Assembly: GCA_004124535.1 (NCBI GenBank)
Contig: SCKQ01000009.1
Coordinates: 1 to 56,022 of the forward strand
Reading direction: 5' to 3'
Source of the DNA: Fidelibacterota bacterium
GTDB taxonomy: Bacteria > Marinisomatota > Marinisomatia > Marinisomatales > TCS55
DNA: 56,022 nt
Shown: one piece after another, positions 7,612 through 17,355 of the stretch
How positions within the stretch are numbered: position 1 is the stretch's first letter
Layout of the letters: each line of letters starts with the position of its first letter
Position numbers and translations under genes: made by a program
Notes under the pieces: generated by a model
Databases searched by the model: none
What the model saw: the letters and a program-made list of their open reading frames with translations, nothing else
What the model was told of the DNA's origin: nothing

Positions 7612-9659
7612 CCGGTGATATGTTGATCAATTACGCGCTGGCGATCCTGTTTTTACCGCTATTGTCATTCATTATTTTGATCTTAGCCGGTAAGCGTTTG
7701 CCACGACAAGGTGACTGGGTAGCAATAGGTTCAGTCCTCATCACCTTAGTCTTATCACTGGCTATGTTTGGCAGTATGCTGCTTTCCCATGACCCCGGAT
7801 TTAGCCATGAAGCTTCAATTGACTGGATGGATCTGGGTGCTTTCCGAATTGAGATGGGTTTCCTGATCGATAATATCACGATAGTGATGTTACTGGTTGT
7901 AGCCCTTATCTCCACAATGACCCATGTATTTTCAATCAAATACATGGAAGGGGATATAAGGTATTCAAGATATTATGCCTATCTGGGCTTGTTCACCTTT
8001 AGTATGAACGGCATTGTCCTGGCCAATAACCTTTTTTCACTTTACATTTGTTGGGAACTTGTCGGTGTCAGTTCTTATTTGCTCATTGGTCACTGGTTTG
8101 AAAAAGATTCCGCTGCTGATGCCGGCAAGAAAGCCTTCCTGACAAACCGGGTCGGCGATATAGGATTATTTATCGGCGTCATGCTGATCTTTACTGCTCT
8201 GGGTACGTTTAATTATGGAGAGATTTTTCAGGGCGTGGCCCAGGGCGATATTGCCGGCACACTGCTCACCCTGGCCGGCATTGGTCTTTTCATAGGTGCC
8301 ATTGGGAAATCAGCTCAGTTTCCACTACACATCTGGTTACCGGATGCCATGGAAGGCCCCACACCGGTTTCTGCCCTGATGCACGCGGCAACAATGGTGG
8401 CAGCCGGGGTCTTTCTCTCGGTACGGCTATTTCCAATATTTACATCAGAGGTACTTCTGTTCATTGCGTATGTTGGCGGGTTCACGGCTATTTTTGCGGC
8501 CACAATTGCTATTACGCAAAACGATATTAAAAAGGTATTGGCTTATTCCACGGTCAGTCAGCTAGGATATATGATATTAGCCGTGGGAACGGGTGCTTAC
8601 ATCGCTGGATTTTTTCACCTGGTGACACACGCTATGTTTAAAGCGTGCCTTTTCTATGGTTCCGGCAGTGTGATCCATGCCATGCATCACACCCTGCAGA
8701 AAAAACATGATCATGATACCGATCCGCAGGATATGCGCAATATGGGCGGCTTAAAATCAAAAATGCCGGTGACCCATTGGACCATGGTAGTAGCCGCCTT
8801 AGCAATATCCGGTGTACCCTTATTCTCAGGTTTTCTATCAAAAGACGCGATCCTGGCAGGCACACTGGCATTTGGGGCCCATCATCCACAGCATTTTCTG
8901 TTACCAATTTTTGGCTTTGGGGCCGCGCTGATCACTGCTTTTTACATGTTTAGACTGATTTTTATGACCTTTCACAATGAACCCAAATTTCCGGAACTTT
9001 ATGATGATATTCATGAATCACCCAAAGAAATGACTTTTCCCCTGGTCCTGCTGAGTACGCTCAGCATCTTCATATTCTATACGCTGCCATATTTCAATCC
9101 CTTGTCTGACCATGGCTGGTTCATGGAATTGGTTAAGGCCAAAGATTCAATGGTACCTGGGAATCCTAGCGCCCATGAAATAGCGGAGGGGATGCATCAC
9201 AGCCACACAGCGACGATGATCCTGTCAGTCCTGTTAGCAGCGCTTGGTATTTTCCTTTCCTGGTCCGTTTACCTGAAGAAACGGATATCAGCTGACGCCT
9301 GGGCAGAAAAACTCACGCCATATTATAATCTATCCTTGAACAAATATTTCTTTGATGAAAATTATGATAAATACCTCTATCAGCCATTATTGCGCCTTGC
9401 GGAACGGATCTCATTCATTGACTGGGATTTGTATGACAAGTACTTCATTAACGGCTTTGGCCATGTGACTAAGTGGCTTTCATTCCTTACCGGACGCACA
9501 GACTACGATGGGCTGGATCAAACCATTGTTGATGGGTTAGGAAGATCCATTAGCAAAGCGGGGTCATCACTGAAAGAGGTCCAAACTGGCCGTTTGCAAA
9601 ACTATATGCTGTTTGCCCTGTTTGGCGTGGTCATTATATTAATTTTTCAATCATTTTAA
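7608..9659 (+). CDS. nuoL: NADH-quinone oxidoreductase subunit L (complex I, first copy)
   Basis: This 683-aa distal antiporter-like subunit has the expected TM5 glutamate ([11 protein letters not shown]), the TM7 lysine (K234 in [12 protein letters not shown]), the HAATMVAAG helix and the C-terminal lateral-helix tail ending in VQTGRLQNY plus a final membrane helix. It is longer than E. coli NuoL (613 aa), with His-rich loops around residues 360-375 and 520-535. The GTG at 7608 overlaps the nuoK stop (GTGA). An ATG at 7620 is an equally possible start four codons later. Confidence 0.93.
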   Translation: MTGDMLINYALAILFLPLLSFIILILAGKRLPRQGDWVAIGSVLITLVLSLAMFGSMLLSHDPGFSHEASIDWMDLGAFRIEMGFLIDNITIVMLLVVALISTMTHVFSIKYMEGDIRYSRYYAYLGLFTFSMNGIVLANNLFSLYICWELVGVSSYLLIGHWFEKDSAADAGKKAFLTNRVGDIGLFIGVMLIFTALGTFNYGEIFQGVAQGDIAGTLLTLAGIGLFIGAIGKSAQFPLHIWLPDAMEGPTPVSALMHAATMVAAGVFLSVRLFPIFTSEVLLFIAYVGGFTAIFAATIAITQNDIKKVLAYSTVSQLGYMILAVGTGAYIAGFFHLVTHAMFKACLFYGSGSVIHAMHHTLQKKHDHDTDPQDMRNMGGLKSKMPVTHWTMVVAALAISGVPLFSGFLSKDAILAGTLAFGAHHPQHFLLPIFGFGAALITAFYMFRLIFMTFHNEPKFPELYDDIHESPKEMTFPLVLLSTLSIFIFYTLPYFNPLSDHGWFMELVKAKDSMVPGNPSAHEIAEGMHHSHTATMILSVLLAALGIFLSWSVYLKKRISADAWAEKLTPYYNLSLNKYFFDENYDKYLYQPLLRLAERISFIDWDLYDKYFINGFGHVTKWLSFLTGRTDYDGLDQTIVDGLGRSISKAGSSLKEVQTGRLQNYMLFALFGVVIILIFQSF

Positions 9660-9683
9660 CAATGAAACGATTAGGAAACGCGA

Positions 9684-11231
9684 ATGGATAACATTTTAAG
9701 CTGGATTATCTGGATTCCAATCATCGGGATGATTGCTATTGGATTTGTTCCCAGGGGTCAGCAGGACCTCATAAAAAAAATAGCAGCAGGTGCAACCGGG
9801 ATCCAATTACTTGTTGCAGTAATGCTGTGGATGACATTTGACGCGACCGACGGTGCATTTCAATTTATGGAACGTGCTGAGTGGATCCCATCATTGGGCA
9901 TCGCTTACATTCTTGGCGTGGATGGGCTCAGCTTGCCAATGGTGGCCTTGAATGCATTAATAGCCTTTCTAGGCGTCTTCGTGAGCTGGAAAATCGACCG
10001 CGCTGTAAAAGGGTATTTTGCGTTATTTCTATTACTAGATACGGGTATAATGGGCGTATTCCTGTCCCTGGATTTTTTCCTGTTCTATGTTTTCTGGGAA
10101 GTAATGTTATTGCCCATGTATTTCCTGATTGGCATGTGGGGTGGACCGCAAAGAGAATATGCGGCGATTAAATTTTTCCTGTATACCTTATTTGGCTCTG
10201 TCCTCATACTAATTGCCTTACTGGCACTCTATTTTGCATGTGGAAAAACATTTGATATGCTGCTCATGATGGAACGGGCACCTTTTGCCCTGGATGGTGT
10301 TCTCTGGTGGGGTATGAGTGCCATCAAGGTGATTTGGGTGTTACTGTTTATTGGTTTTGCCATTAAAGTACCTGTTTTTCCATTCCACACCTGGCTTCCG
10401 TTGGTCCACGTTGAGGCGCCCACAGCTATTTCAGTCGTGCTGGCCGGTATCCTGTTAAAATTGGGTGTCTATGGTATGCTGCGGATTAATTACACTATGT
10501 TGCCGGACGCAGTCTGGTGGTTTGCCGGTGCTTTTGCAGTTCTGGGTATGATCAATGTGTTGTGGGGTGCCATGTGTGCTCTGGCGCAAAAAGACCTGAA
10601 GAAAATGGTCGCCTATTCCAGTATTAGTCATATGGGTTACCTCTTGCTGGGTATGGCGGCAGTCATTGCCGGCGGTGCTGCGAATGGCTCAAATTTGATG
10701 GCCGCACAGGCCGGTATCAATGGGGCGGTATTTCAGATGTTCAATCATGGTACCATCTCGGCCATGCTCTTTATTCTGGTTGGTGTGATCTATGACCAGG
10801 CGCACCATCGCGACATTGAGGGATTCGGCGGACTGGCGGCACAAATGCCGGTTTACACCGGAATTGTTGCCTTGGCATTTTTTGCAGGATTAGGTTTACC
10901 TGGTTTGTCTGGGTTTGTCAGCGAAGCCATGTGTTTCATCGGTGCTTTCCCTGTATTCCGCACCATCGTAATAATTTCAACAATTGGTATCTTGCTGAAT
11001 GCAGCCTATTTCCTGTGGGCCTTCCAACGGGTGTTTTTTGGAAAATTGAATGAAAAGTATACAGAACTGGTAGATATTAATCAGCGCGAACTTTTCACAG
11101 TGGTACCCTTACTGGTGATCACAATTTTTCTCGGTATTTACCCCAGGCCGTTTCTGGATATGATCAAAGAGACCATGAATGTATTGATCGATCAAGTTGT
11201 TATAGTTGGAGGTATTTCCGGCATTTTCTAG
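9684..11231 (+). CDS. nuoM: NADH-quinone oxidoreductase subunit M (complex I, first copy)
   Basis: This 515-aa antiporter-like subunit has 14 predicted helices. The proton-path residues are present: the TM5 glutamate in YVFWEVMLLPMY, the TM7 lysine in GFAIKVPVFPFHTWLP and the broken-helix segment VEAPTAISVVLAGILLK. The C-terminal region around FVSEAMCF carries glutamate as the TM12 residue, typical of NuoM. The gap from nuoL is 24 bp. Confidence 0.95.
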   Translation: MDNILSWIIWIPIIGMIAIGFVPRGQQDLIKKIAAGATGIQLLVAVMLWMTFDATDGAFQFMERAEWIPSLGIAYILGVDGLSLPMVALNALIAFLGVFVSWKIDRAVKGYFALFLLLDTGIMGVFLSLDFFLFYVFWEVMLLPMYFLIGMWGGPQREYAAIKFFLYTLFGSVLILIALLALYFACGKTFDMLLMMERAPFALDGVLWWGMSAIKVIWVLLFIGFAIKVPVFPFHTWLPLVHVEAPTAISVVLAGILLKLGVYGMLRINYTMLPDAVWWFAGAFAVLGMINVLWGAMCALAQKDLKKMVAYSSISHMGYLLLGMAAVIAGGAANGSNLMAAQAGINGAVFQMFNHGTISAMLFILVGVIYDQAHHRDIEGFGGLAAQMPVYTGIVALAFFAGLGLPGLSGFVSEAMCFIGAFPVFRTIVIISTIGILLNAAYFLWAFQRVFFGKLNEKYTELVDINQRELFTVVPLLVITIFLGIYPRPFLDMIKETMNVLIDQVVIVGGISGIF

Positions 11232-11246
11232 CATGCTTCTCGTACT

Positions 11247-12737
11247 ATGAGTAACCTGCAAAGTCTCTCTCTTTACTGGCCTGAATTGATCCTTTCAGGC
11301 ACGATATTGCTGGCAATTATTATCGATATATTTTCTGAATCGCAGCAATCAAAAAAGGTTAGTAACTTGGTCGCGCTGGGACTAATGCTGACCTTAATTG
11401 CAGTGGCTCTCACCAAGCATTCTCCCACCACGTTATTTATGGATGCACTGGCTTTTGATCCCTTTGCTAGTTTTATTAAATCAATTGTTATTGTGGCCAC
11501 CTTACTCATTATTGTGATCAGCCGTAATAGCAATGAGTTTGAGGGCTATCATACCGGAGAATATTATGTACTGCTAGCAGTGATGGTATTTGGTATGTTT
11601 CTCATGGCCAGTGCCATTGACCTAGTCATGGTTTATTTGTCCATAGAAGTTGTGTCGATCATGTCATTTATACTAGCCGGCTATTTGAAGGAAAATCCCC
11701 GTTCCAATGAGGCCTCGCTGAAATATGTTATTTATGGTGCATTTTCATCCGGCATTATGTTGTACGGTCTCAGCATCATTTTTGGCTTAACGGGTACCAC
11801 GAAATTCTTTGAGATCAGGGATGCTGTCAACGCCCTGGATGGTTCAGCTAATTTGGCCTTAACACTGGCCAGTGTTTTTGTGCTAGCTGGTTTTGGCTAC
11901 AAGATATCTGCGGTTCCCTTTCATTTTTGGACACCTGATGTTTATGAAGGTTCACCTACTCCGGTTACGGCCTATTTATCTGTGGCGCCCAAGGCAGCAG
12001 GATTTGCCCTGATGATTCGCTTCTTTAATCAAGTGTTTGTTGATGACACTTCATTGAGTGGGCTGGGCTGGTCTTCTACCGTTAGTTTCTCCTGGCCACA
12101 ATTGTTGGGCGTTATATCCGTAATTACCATGACCATGGGGAATTTGGTTGCAATCCAGCAATCCAGCGTAAAAAGAATGTTGGCCTATTCCAGTATTGCC
12201 CATACTGGTTATATGCTCATGGCCCTGCCTACAGTATCTTCGGAAGGCGTTTTTGCTACTATGATATATCTGGTGATGTATCTGTTTATGAATTTGGGCG
12301 CATTTTTTGTGCTGATTTACGTGGTCGAGAAGGAGGGTGGAGAAACTTTCGAACACTTTAACGGGTTAGGATGGCGCATGCCTATTGTTGGGCTTGTTAT
12401 GACCATTTTCATGTTTTCGCTTACTGGTCTGCCGCCAACGGTTGGGTTCATTGGTAAATTTTATCTCTTTGCCGCTGTGATTAATGCTGGACCAGCATTT
12501 TATTGGCTGGCATTTTTTGGTGCACTTAATACGGTTGTATCACTGTACTATTATATGCGTGTTGTGAAAGCAATGTATCTCAGTGGTGAACCAAGTGATG
12601 TTATAGCAGTACCATCCTTTTCCATGACCATGATATTTCTACTATTAGCAATACCATCGGTGTTTTTTGGTATTTATTGGGTGCCAATATTGGGATGGGT
12701 AAAAGATAGTTTATTGTTATTTTCGCAGGTACTGTAA
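11247..12737 (+). CDS. nuoN: NADH-quinone oxidoreductase subunit N (complex I, first copy)
   Basis: This 496-aa antiporter-like subunit is adjacent to NuoK in the complex. It shows MVYLSIEVVSIMSFI (TM5 Glu), GYKISAVPFHFWTPDVYEG (TM7 Lys), APKAAGFALM and GLPPTVGFIGKFYLF (TM12 Lys). It is the last gene of the first nuo operon. A 175-bp gap separates it from the second operon. Confidence 0.95.
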   Translation: MSNLQSLSLYWPELILSGTILLAIIIDIFSESQQSKKVSNLVALGLMLTLIAVALTKHSPTTLFMDALAFDPFASFIKSIVIVATLLIIVISRNSNEFEGYHTGEYYVLLAVMVFGMFLMASAIDLVMVYLSIEVVSIMSFILAGYLKENPRSNEASLKYVIYGAFSSGIMLYGLSIIFGLTGTTKFFEIRDAVNALDGSANLALTLASVFVLAGFGYKISAVPFHFWTPDVYEGSPTPVTAYLSVAPKAAGFALMIRFFNQVFVDDTSLSGLGWSSTVSFSWPQLLGVISVITMTMGNLVAIQQSSVKRMLAYSSIAHTGYMLMALPTVSSEGVFATMIYLVMYLFMNLGAFFVLIYVVEKEGGETFEHFNGLGWRMPIVGLVMTIFMFSLTGLPPTVGFIGKFYLFAAVINAGPAFYWLAFFGALNTVVSLYYYMRVVKAMYLSGEPSDVIAVPSFSMTMIFLLLAIPSVFFGIYWVPILGWVKDSLLLFSQVL

Positions 12738-12912
12738 TATGGCCCCAATTTTTAGGATATAATTAACAAACTTATCAATCACTAAAAGCCAAGATTTACG
12801 TGCACTTTAATTATTGTTGGCACTTATTATTATGGGTATTACATGATATTCGACTCTTTGTTGTCTAAAGGATACAAATGTAAATTTAGGGCTGCTATTA
12901 ATATTTCTTATT
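12738..12912. other. Spacer between the two nuo operons
   Basis: This 175-bp AT-rich stretch has no credible gene. It should hold the end of the first operon's transcript and the promoter of the second. I see no strong intrinsic terminator, only a weak inverted GCCAA/TTGGC pair around 12788-12821. Confidence 0.5.
12858..12886 (+). promoter_or_regulatory. Candidate promoter of the second nuo operon
   Basis: TTGTTG at 12858-12863 is followed after 17 bp by TAAATT at 12881-12886, 26 bp before the nuoA start. Read as a Bacteroidota-type promoter, the same region gives TTTG (12857-12860) and TAAATTTA, close to the TAnnTTTG consensus. The match is partial and unproven. Confidence 0.3.
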
Positions 12913-13278
12913 ATGGTTGAAAACTATTTCCCTATTATAATTGTATTTGTTGTTGCTGCGGGCTTCGCATTTGTGAGTCTCATTTTAACTCATCTTCTAG
13001 GTCCACGCGTACCAAGCGCAGTAAAAATGATGCCCTATGAATCCGGTGTAGATCAAGTAGGAGACACGAGGATTCGATTTTCAATTCATTTTTTTCTGAT
13101 CGCCTTACTGTTTATAATTTTTGATATTGAGATTGTTTTTCTTTATCCGTGGGCAGTGGTATTCAAAGATTTCCTTTCAGCAGGTCCCTTCATTTTTTTT
13201 GAAATGGTTGTTTTCCTGGCTATCCTTGCGTTCGGTTTTGTTTATGTTTGGCGGAACGGAGCTTTGGAATGGGAATAA
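12913..13278 (+). CDS. nuoA: NADH-quinone oxidoreductase subunit A (complex I, second copy)
   Basis: This 121-aa, three-helix subunit has PYESGVD in the loop where most NuoA proteins carry the cysteine motif ECG. The conserved cysteine is therefore replaced by serine here, while the first copy keeps it. The FDIEIVFLYPWAVVF segment is normal. It is the first gene of the 16-gene second nuo operon and is separated from nuoB by 87 bp that contain a hairpin. Confidence 0.94.
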   Translation: MVENYFPIIIVFVVAAGFAFVSLILTHLLGPRVPSAVKMMPYESGVDQVGDTRIRFSIHFFLIALLFIIFDIEIVFLYPWAVVFKDFLSAGPFIFFEMVVFLAILAFGFVYVWRNGALEWE

Positions 13279-13321
13279 AAGGAATTGTGAGCAGAACAAA
13301 ATGTTATTTAATCGTGAAGAT

Positions 13322-13344
13322 GGGTTATCATTTCTAGATAACCT
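13322..13344. other. Hairpin in the nuoA-nuoB spacer of the second operon
   Basis: GGTTATC (13323-13329) pairs perfectly with GATAACC (13337-13343) around a 7-nt loop, and a G-T wobble extends it. TTTGTT follows. It could act as a weak terminator, an attenuator or an mRNA processing or stability element that sets the nuoA to nuoB ratio. The next 20 bp lead to the nuoB ATG. Confidence 0.5.
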
Positions 13345-13365
13345 TTGTTAAACTAAGATATTTCC

Positions 13366-13857
13366 ATGAATCATGATGATATTAAATCTAATGTATTGAC
13401 CACAACCATTGAACGTGCTATAAACTGGGGTAGAAAGAACTCACTTTGGCCTATGCCGTTTGGCACTGCCTGTTGTGGGATCGAGTTTATGGCAGTATTG
13501 GCGGCGCGTACTGATATATCCCGCTTTGGTGCAGAAGCGATCCGTTTTTCACCGCGACAGTCAGACCTATTAATTGTTGCTGGTAGGATTTCCATCAAAA
13601 TGATGCCAGTACTTATTCGCATATACGAACAGATGCCGGAACCAAAATGGGTGATTTCTATGGGAGCCTGCGCATCCACTGGAGGTGTATTCGATACCTA
13701 TAGTGTGATACAGGGTATAGATAATTTTATTCCAGTTGATGTATATATACCTGGCTGCCCACCAAGACCGGAAGGTGTCGTTGAAAGTCTAATGAAGCTC
13801 CAGAATTTGGTAGACAAAGAGAAACTGTCTGACTACGCACTTTCATCTTCCAAATAG
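13366..13857 (+). CDS. nuoB: NADH-quinone oxidoreductase subunit B (complex I, second copy)
   Basis: This 163-aa subunit has all four N2 cluster ligands: the tandem cysteines in GTACCGIEF, one in MGACASTGG and one in IPGCPPRPE. It replaces the FGLACC form of the first copy, a type difference common between NuoB subfamilies. The stop codon is followed immediately by the nuoC ATG. Confidence 0.95.
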   Translation: MNHDDIKSNVLTTTIERAINWGRKNSLWPMPFGTACCGIEFMAVLAARTDISRFGAEAIRFSPRQSDLLIVAGRISIKMMPVLIRIYEQMPEPKWVISMGACASTGGVFDTYSVIQGIDNFIPVDVYIPGCPPRPEGVVESLMKLQNLVDKEKLSDYALSSSK

Positions 13858-14373
13858 ATGTCGTTAGAAAAAACGCTTTCCCAGATAAAAGGTTCATTTT
13901 CCGATTATGTTCTTGGCTTGACGGAGTATGCCGGTGAACAAATTATTCATATAAAAGGCCAGGGTGTTATAGATGTGCTAAAAACATTCAAGGATGCGGG
14001 ATTTAATTTTTTAGCTGATCTTACAGCGATTGATAACTTAACACTTGGTGGCTTTGAACGTTTTGCTGTTGTGTACCACCTGCTTTCTCATGGATCCGCA
14101 GAACGCGTGACAATAAAGGCATATGTGCCTGAAGATAATCCAGTGTTACCTTCTATAGAGTCACTTTGGAAAACAGCAGACTGGCAGGAACGAGAAGTAT
14201 TTGATTTATTTGGCATAGAGTTCGAAGGACATCCCAATTTGACCCGCATTATGAATCCCGATGACTATGAGGGGCACCCCTTGAGGAAGGACTATCCTAG
14301 ATTGGGTCGCAAAGAAAGATACGATTTTCCTGTGATTGATCGGGGCATACAAAAACAAAAACGAACAGAATGA
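13858..14373 (+). CDS. nuoC: NADH-quinone oxidoreductase subunit C (complex I, second copy)
   Basis: This 171-aa subunit has the core family size, without the charged extension of the first NuoC. The signature [18 protein letters not shown] and LRKDYP blocks are present near the C-terminus. The ATG directly abuts the nuoB stop, and the end overlaps nuoD by 4 bp. Confidence 0.95.
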   Translation: MSLEKTLSQIKGSFSDYVLGLTEYAGEQIIHIKGQGVIDVLKTFKDAGFNFLADLTAIDNLTLGGFERFAVVYHLLSHGSAERVTIKAYVPEDNPVLPSIESLWKTADWQEREVFDLFGIEFEGHPNLTRIMNPDDYEGHPLRKDYPRLGRKERYDFPVIDRGIQKQKRTE

Positions 14374-15572
14374 CTAGAGTAACAGAAAAGCAACTTGAAA
14401 CTGATAGAATGATCCTCAATTTTGGGCCGCATCACCCCTCGACACATGGAACACTACGGATAATTATGGAACTAGATGGTGAAACTGTAACGAAGGCTAC
14501 ACCAGAAATCGGTTATCTCCATTCTGGGTTCGAAAAGCTGGGTGAAGACTTGGATTTCAACCAGTATATTACTATCACAGACAGAATGAATTATCTGTCG
14601 CCCCTGTGTAACAATGTGGCTTATGCCTTAGCAGCAGAAAAATTGATGGAATTGGAAGTTTCCAAACGAACGGAGTATATCCGTGTTCTAATGTGTGAAT
14701 TGAGCCGGATTGCTGATCATGTATTAAATGTGGGTATGCTGGCAGTGGATTTAGGTGCAATGACAGCGTTTCTTTATGGATTCAGAGCGAGAGAGAACAT
14801 ATATGATCTTTTTGAAATAGCCACTGGGACTCGCCTTACCACCAGTTATACTCTTGTGGGAGGTCTGATGAGGGATATTCCGGAGGGCTTCGACAAGGCT
14901 GTCCTAAAAGTTCTCGATGAAGTAGATGAAGTTGTCAATGATATCGAAACCTTATTAAATAAGAATCGAATATGGCAAAATCGGACTAAAAACATTGGTA
15001 TCATCTCAAAAGAGAATGCTATTTCTTACGGTATATCTGGACCCATGGCAAGAGCATCCGGTATAGATTGGGATATCAGAGTGAATGAACCATATTCCAG
15101 TTATGAAGATTTTGATTTTGATGTCGCCATTGCTTTGAATGGTGATGTGTTTGATCGGTATCTAGTGCGGATGGAGGAAGTTCGCCAAAGTATAAAGATA
15201 TGCAAGCAGTCGCTGGATAAAATGCCAACTGGAGATGTGAGCATTGATCCGGATTTGGGATTTAACCTACCTCCAAAAGATGAAGTATACAACTCTATCG
15301 AGGGCCTGATCTATCATTTTGAAGTGACCATGCCAAACAGGGGAATGACACCACCAGTCGGTGAAGCCTACGTACCTACCGAATCGCCCAATGGTGAGCT
15401 AGCTTTTTATATTATAAGTGATGGAAACCGTACACCCTATCGCGTTCGCACAAGGCCACCATCGCTGATCAACTATTCAATTTTTTCAAAACTGATAGAA
15501 GGACATATGCTTTCAGATGCACCAGCTATTATTGGAAGTATAAATGTTATCGCAGGAGAATTGGATCGATGA
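14370..15572 (+). CDS. nuoD: NADH-quinone oxidoreductase subunit D (complex I, second copy)
   Basis: This 400-aa quinone-module subunit has the N-terminal FGPHHPSTHGTLR motif (about residues 19-31) and ends in AGELDR. It is 27 residues longer than the first copy, with an added segment around residues 300-350 (PPVGEAYVPTESPNGE). ATGA overlaps join it to both nuoC and nuoE. Confidence 0.95.
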   Translation: MTRVTEKQLETDRMILNFGPHHPSTHGTLRIIMELDGETVTKATPEIGYLHSGFEKLGEDLDFNQYITITDRMNYLSPLCNNVAYALAAEKLMELEVSKRTEYIRVLMCELSRIADHVLNVGMLAVDLGAMTAFLYGFRARENIYDLFEIATGTRLTTSYTLVGGLMRDIPEGFDKAVLKVLDEVDEVVNDIETLLNKNRIWQNRTKNIGIISKENAISYGISGPMARASGIDWDIRVNEPYSSYEDFDFDVAIALNGDVFDRYLVRMEEVRQSIKICKQSLDKMPTGDVSIDPDLGFNLPPKDEVYNSIEGLIYHFEVTMPNRGMTPPVGEAYVPTESPNGELAFYIISDGNRTPYRVRTRPPSLINYSIFSKLIEGHMLSDAPAIIGSINVIAGELDR

Positions 15573-16060
15573 AATCCAATGGTAAATTGAAGCAAAGATT
15601 TACTTTTTCAGACCCGGAAAGAGTGGAACAAATTTTTTCCCAATATTCAGATAAAAAATCTGCTACCCTACCACTGCTACATTTGGCGCAGTCACAGGAG
15701 GGATACATTTCTAACAGTGTAATTGAAAATATCGCTGATTTGGTTGATTGCCATTCGGCCGTTGTGATGGACTGCGTATCTTTTTATACCATGCTATATA
15801 CGAAACCTCAAGGGCGCCATATCATTCAAGTTTGCCAGACACTTTCCTGTAGTCTAAATGGCGCCGATGCCCTGGTAGACCACGTAACAGATAAATACGA
15901 AATCAAACCTGGTGAAACAATGGCTAATGATCGATTCACGCTCATGAAAGTAGAATGCTTAGGCTCTTGTGGGACTGCCCCGGTTGTACAAATAAATAAA
16001 GAATATCATGAAGGTTTATCTACACAAAAATTTGACAAATTACTAGAGTCTTTTGAATGA
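15569..16060 (+). CDS. nuoE: NADH-quinone oxidoreductase subunit E
   Basis: This 163-aa thioredoxin-fold subunit of the NADH module binds the [2Fe-2S] cluster N1a. The four ligands are in CQTLSC (C-x4-C, about residues 90-95) and CLGSCG (C-x3-C, about 131-135). It is present only in the second operon and overlaps its neighbours by ATGA on both sides. Confidence 0.96.
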   Translation: MKSNGKLKQRFTFSDPERVEQIFSQYSDKKSATLPLLHLAQSQEGYISNSVIENIADLVDCHSAVVMDCVSFYTMLYTKPQGRHIIQVCQTLSCSLNGADALVDHVTDKYEIKPGETMANDRFTLMKVECLGSCGTAPVVQINKEYHEGLSTQKFDKLLESFE

Positions 16061-17355
16061 ATACATTTAAACCAGTCCTGACAGAGTATATTGATCAACA
16101 AGACTGCCATACGCTTCCATTTTACAAAAGGGTTGGCGGATACACTGCTCTTGATAAAGTGTTAAAAATGAATCCTGAGGATGTTACTCAAGAAGTAAAG
16201 GATTCAAATCTTCGCGGCAGGGGAGGAGCAGGTTTTCCAACCGGTGTGAAATGGGGATTTATCCCAAAAGATTCCAATAAACCAAAATATCTGATCAACA
16301 ATGCAGATGAAAGTGAACCTGGAACCTTTAAGGATAGGTTACTGATGAATAAAGCACCTCATCAAATGCTGGAAGGTATGGTCATTGCTGCCTATGCTAT
16401 CGGTTGTCATACATCCTTCATTTACATTCGTGGAGAATTTTACAAAGAATATAAATTACTGGAAAAGGTAGTAACTGAAGCGTATGAGAATAACCTTCTG
16501 GGTGATAATATACTCGGTTCAAATTACAGTCTGGATGTTGTTATACATCGCGGAGCAGGAGCCTATATTTGCGGTGAAGAGACTGGGTTGATAGAATCTC
16601 TTGAAGGCAAACGAGGCTGGCCAAGGATTAAGCCACCCTTCCCTGCGATCGAAGGTTATCTTAAAAGCCCTACAATAGTGAATAACGTTGAGACCCTTTC
16701 CTGCCTTCCTCATATAGTCAATCGTGGTGCCGGTTGGTTTAAATCCATCGGTCCTGAAAAAGGGCCAGGCCCGAGACTGTTTTGTATTTCAGGATGCGTT
16801 AATAATCCCGGTGTTTTTGAAGAACCTATGGGCGTCTCTTTAAAAGAATTGATTTTTGATAGGGCAGGTGGTATACCGGATGGCAAACAATTGAAAGCTG
16901 TTTTCCCTGGCGGTTCATCATCAGCGATTCTAACGGCTAATGAAGCTATAGATGTAATGATGGATTTTGAGGAACTGGTAGAAAAGAAAAGCATGCTTGG
17001 ATCTGCGGGGGTCATTGTTATGGATGAAACAGTAAATATGGTGCAGGCTTGTCTCAATATTGCTCGGTTTTATGCTCATGAATCTTGTGGTCAATGTACC
17101 CCGTGCAGAGAAGGTACTGCATGGCTGGTAAAAATGCTGACACGGTTAGTTAATGGTGGGGGTAAACCAAACGATATTGACATGCTTTTTGAGATTACGG
17201 ATAACATCGGCGGTCTTATCGATTTTTCAAAAGGCAGTTTTGGCAAGACCATCTGTCCATTTGGTGAAGCAGTGGCCTGGCCAGTGAGAAGTTTTGTGGA
17301 AAAGTTCAAAAACGAATTCATGGAATATTTAATCCAAGAAAAGGTAGTTGCCTAA
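16057..17355 (+). CDS. nuoF: NADH-quinone oxidoreductase subunit F
   Basis: This 432-aa subunit oxidises NADH, with FMN and cluster N3. The nucleotide-binding loop GRGGAGFPTGVKWGF (about residues 53-67), the FMN contact DESEPGTFKDR (about 88-98) and the C-terminal ESCGQCTPCREG [4Fe-4S] motif (about 346-357) are intact. It gives the second complex I a conventional NADH input, which the first lacks. It starts in an ATGA overlap with nuoE. Confidence 0.97.
   Translation: MNTFKPVLTEYIDQQDCHTLPFYKRVGGYTALDKVLKMNPEDVTQEVKDSNLRGRGGAGFPTGVKWGFIPKDSNKPKYLINNADESEPGTFKDRLLMNKAPHQMLEGMVIAAYAIGCHTSFIYIRGEFYKEYKLLEKVVTEAYENNLLGDNILGSNYSLDVVIHRGAGAYICGEETGLIESLEGKRGWPRIKPPFPAIEGYLKSPTIVNNVETLSCLPHIVNRGAGWFKSIGPEKGPGPRLFCISGCVNNPGVFEEPMGVSLKELIFDRAGGIPDGKQLKAVFPGGSSSAILTANEAIDVMMDFEELVEKKSMLGSAGVIVMDETVNMVQACLNIARFYAHESCGQCTPCREGTAWLVKMLTRLVNGGGKPNDIDMLFEITDNIGGLIDFSKGSFGKTICPFGEAVAWPVRSFVEKFKNEFMEYLIQEKVVA

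Noticed and set aside
12818..12835. Sigma-54-like promoter (TGGCAC) before the second nuo operon
   Set aside because: The required GC at the -12 position is missing, and a sigma-70-like arrangement fits the start better.
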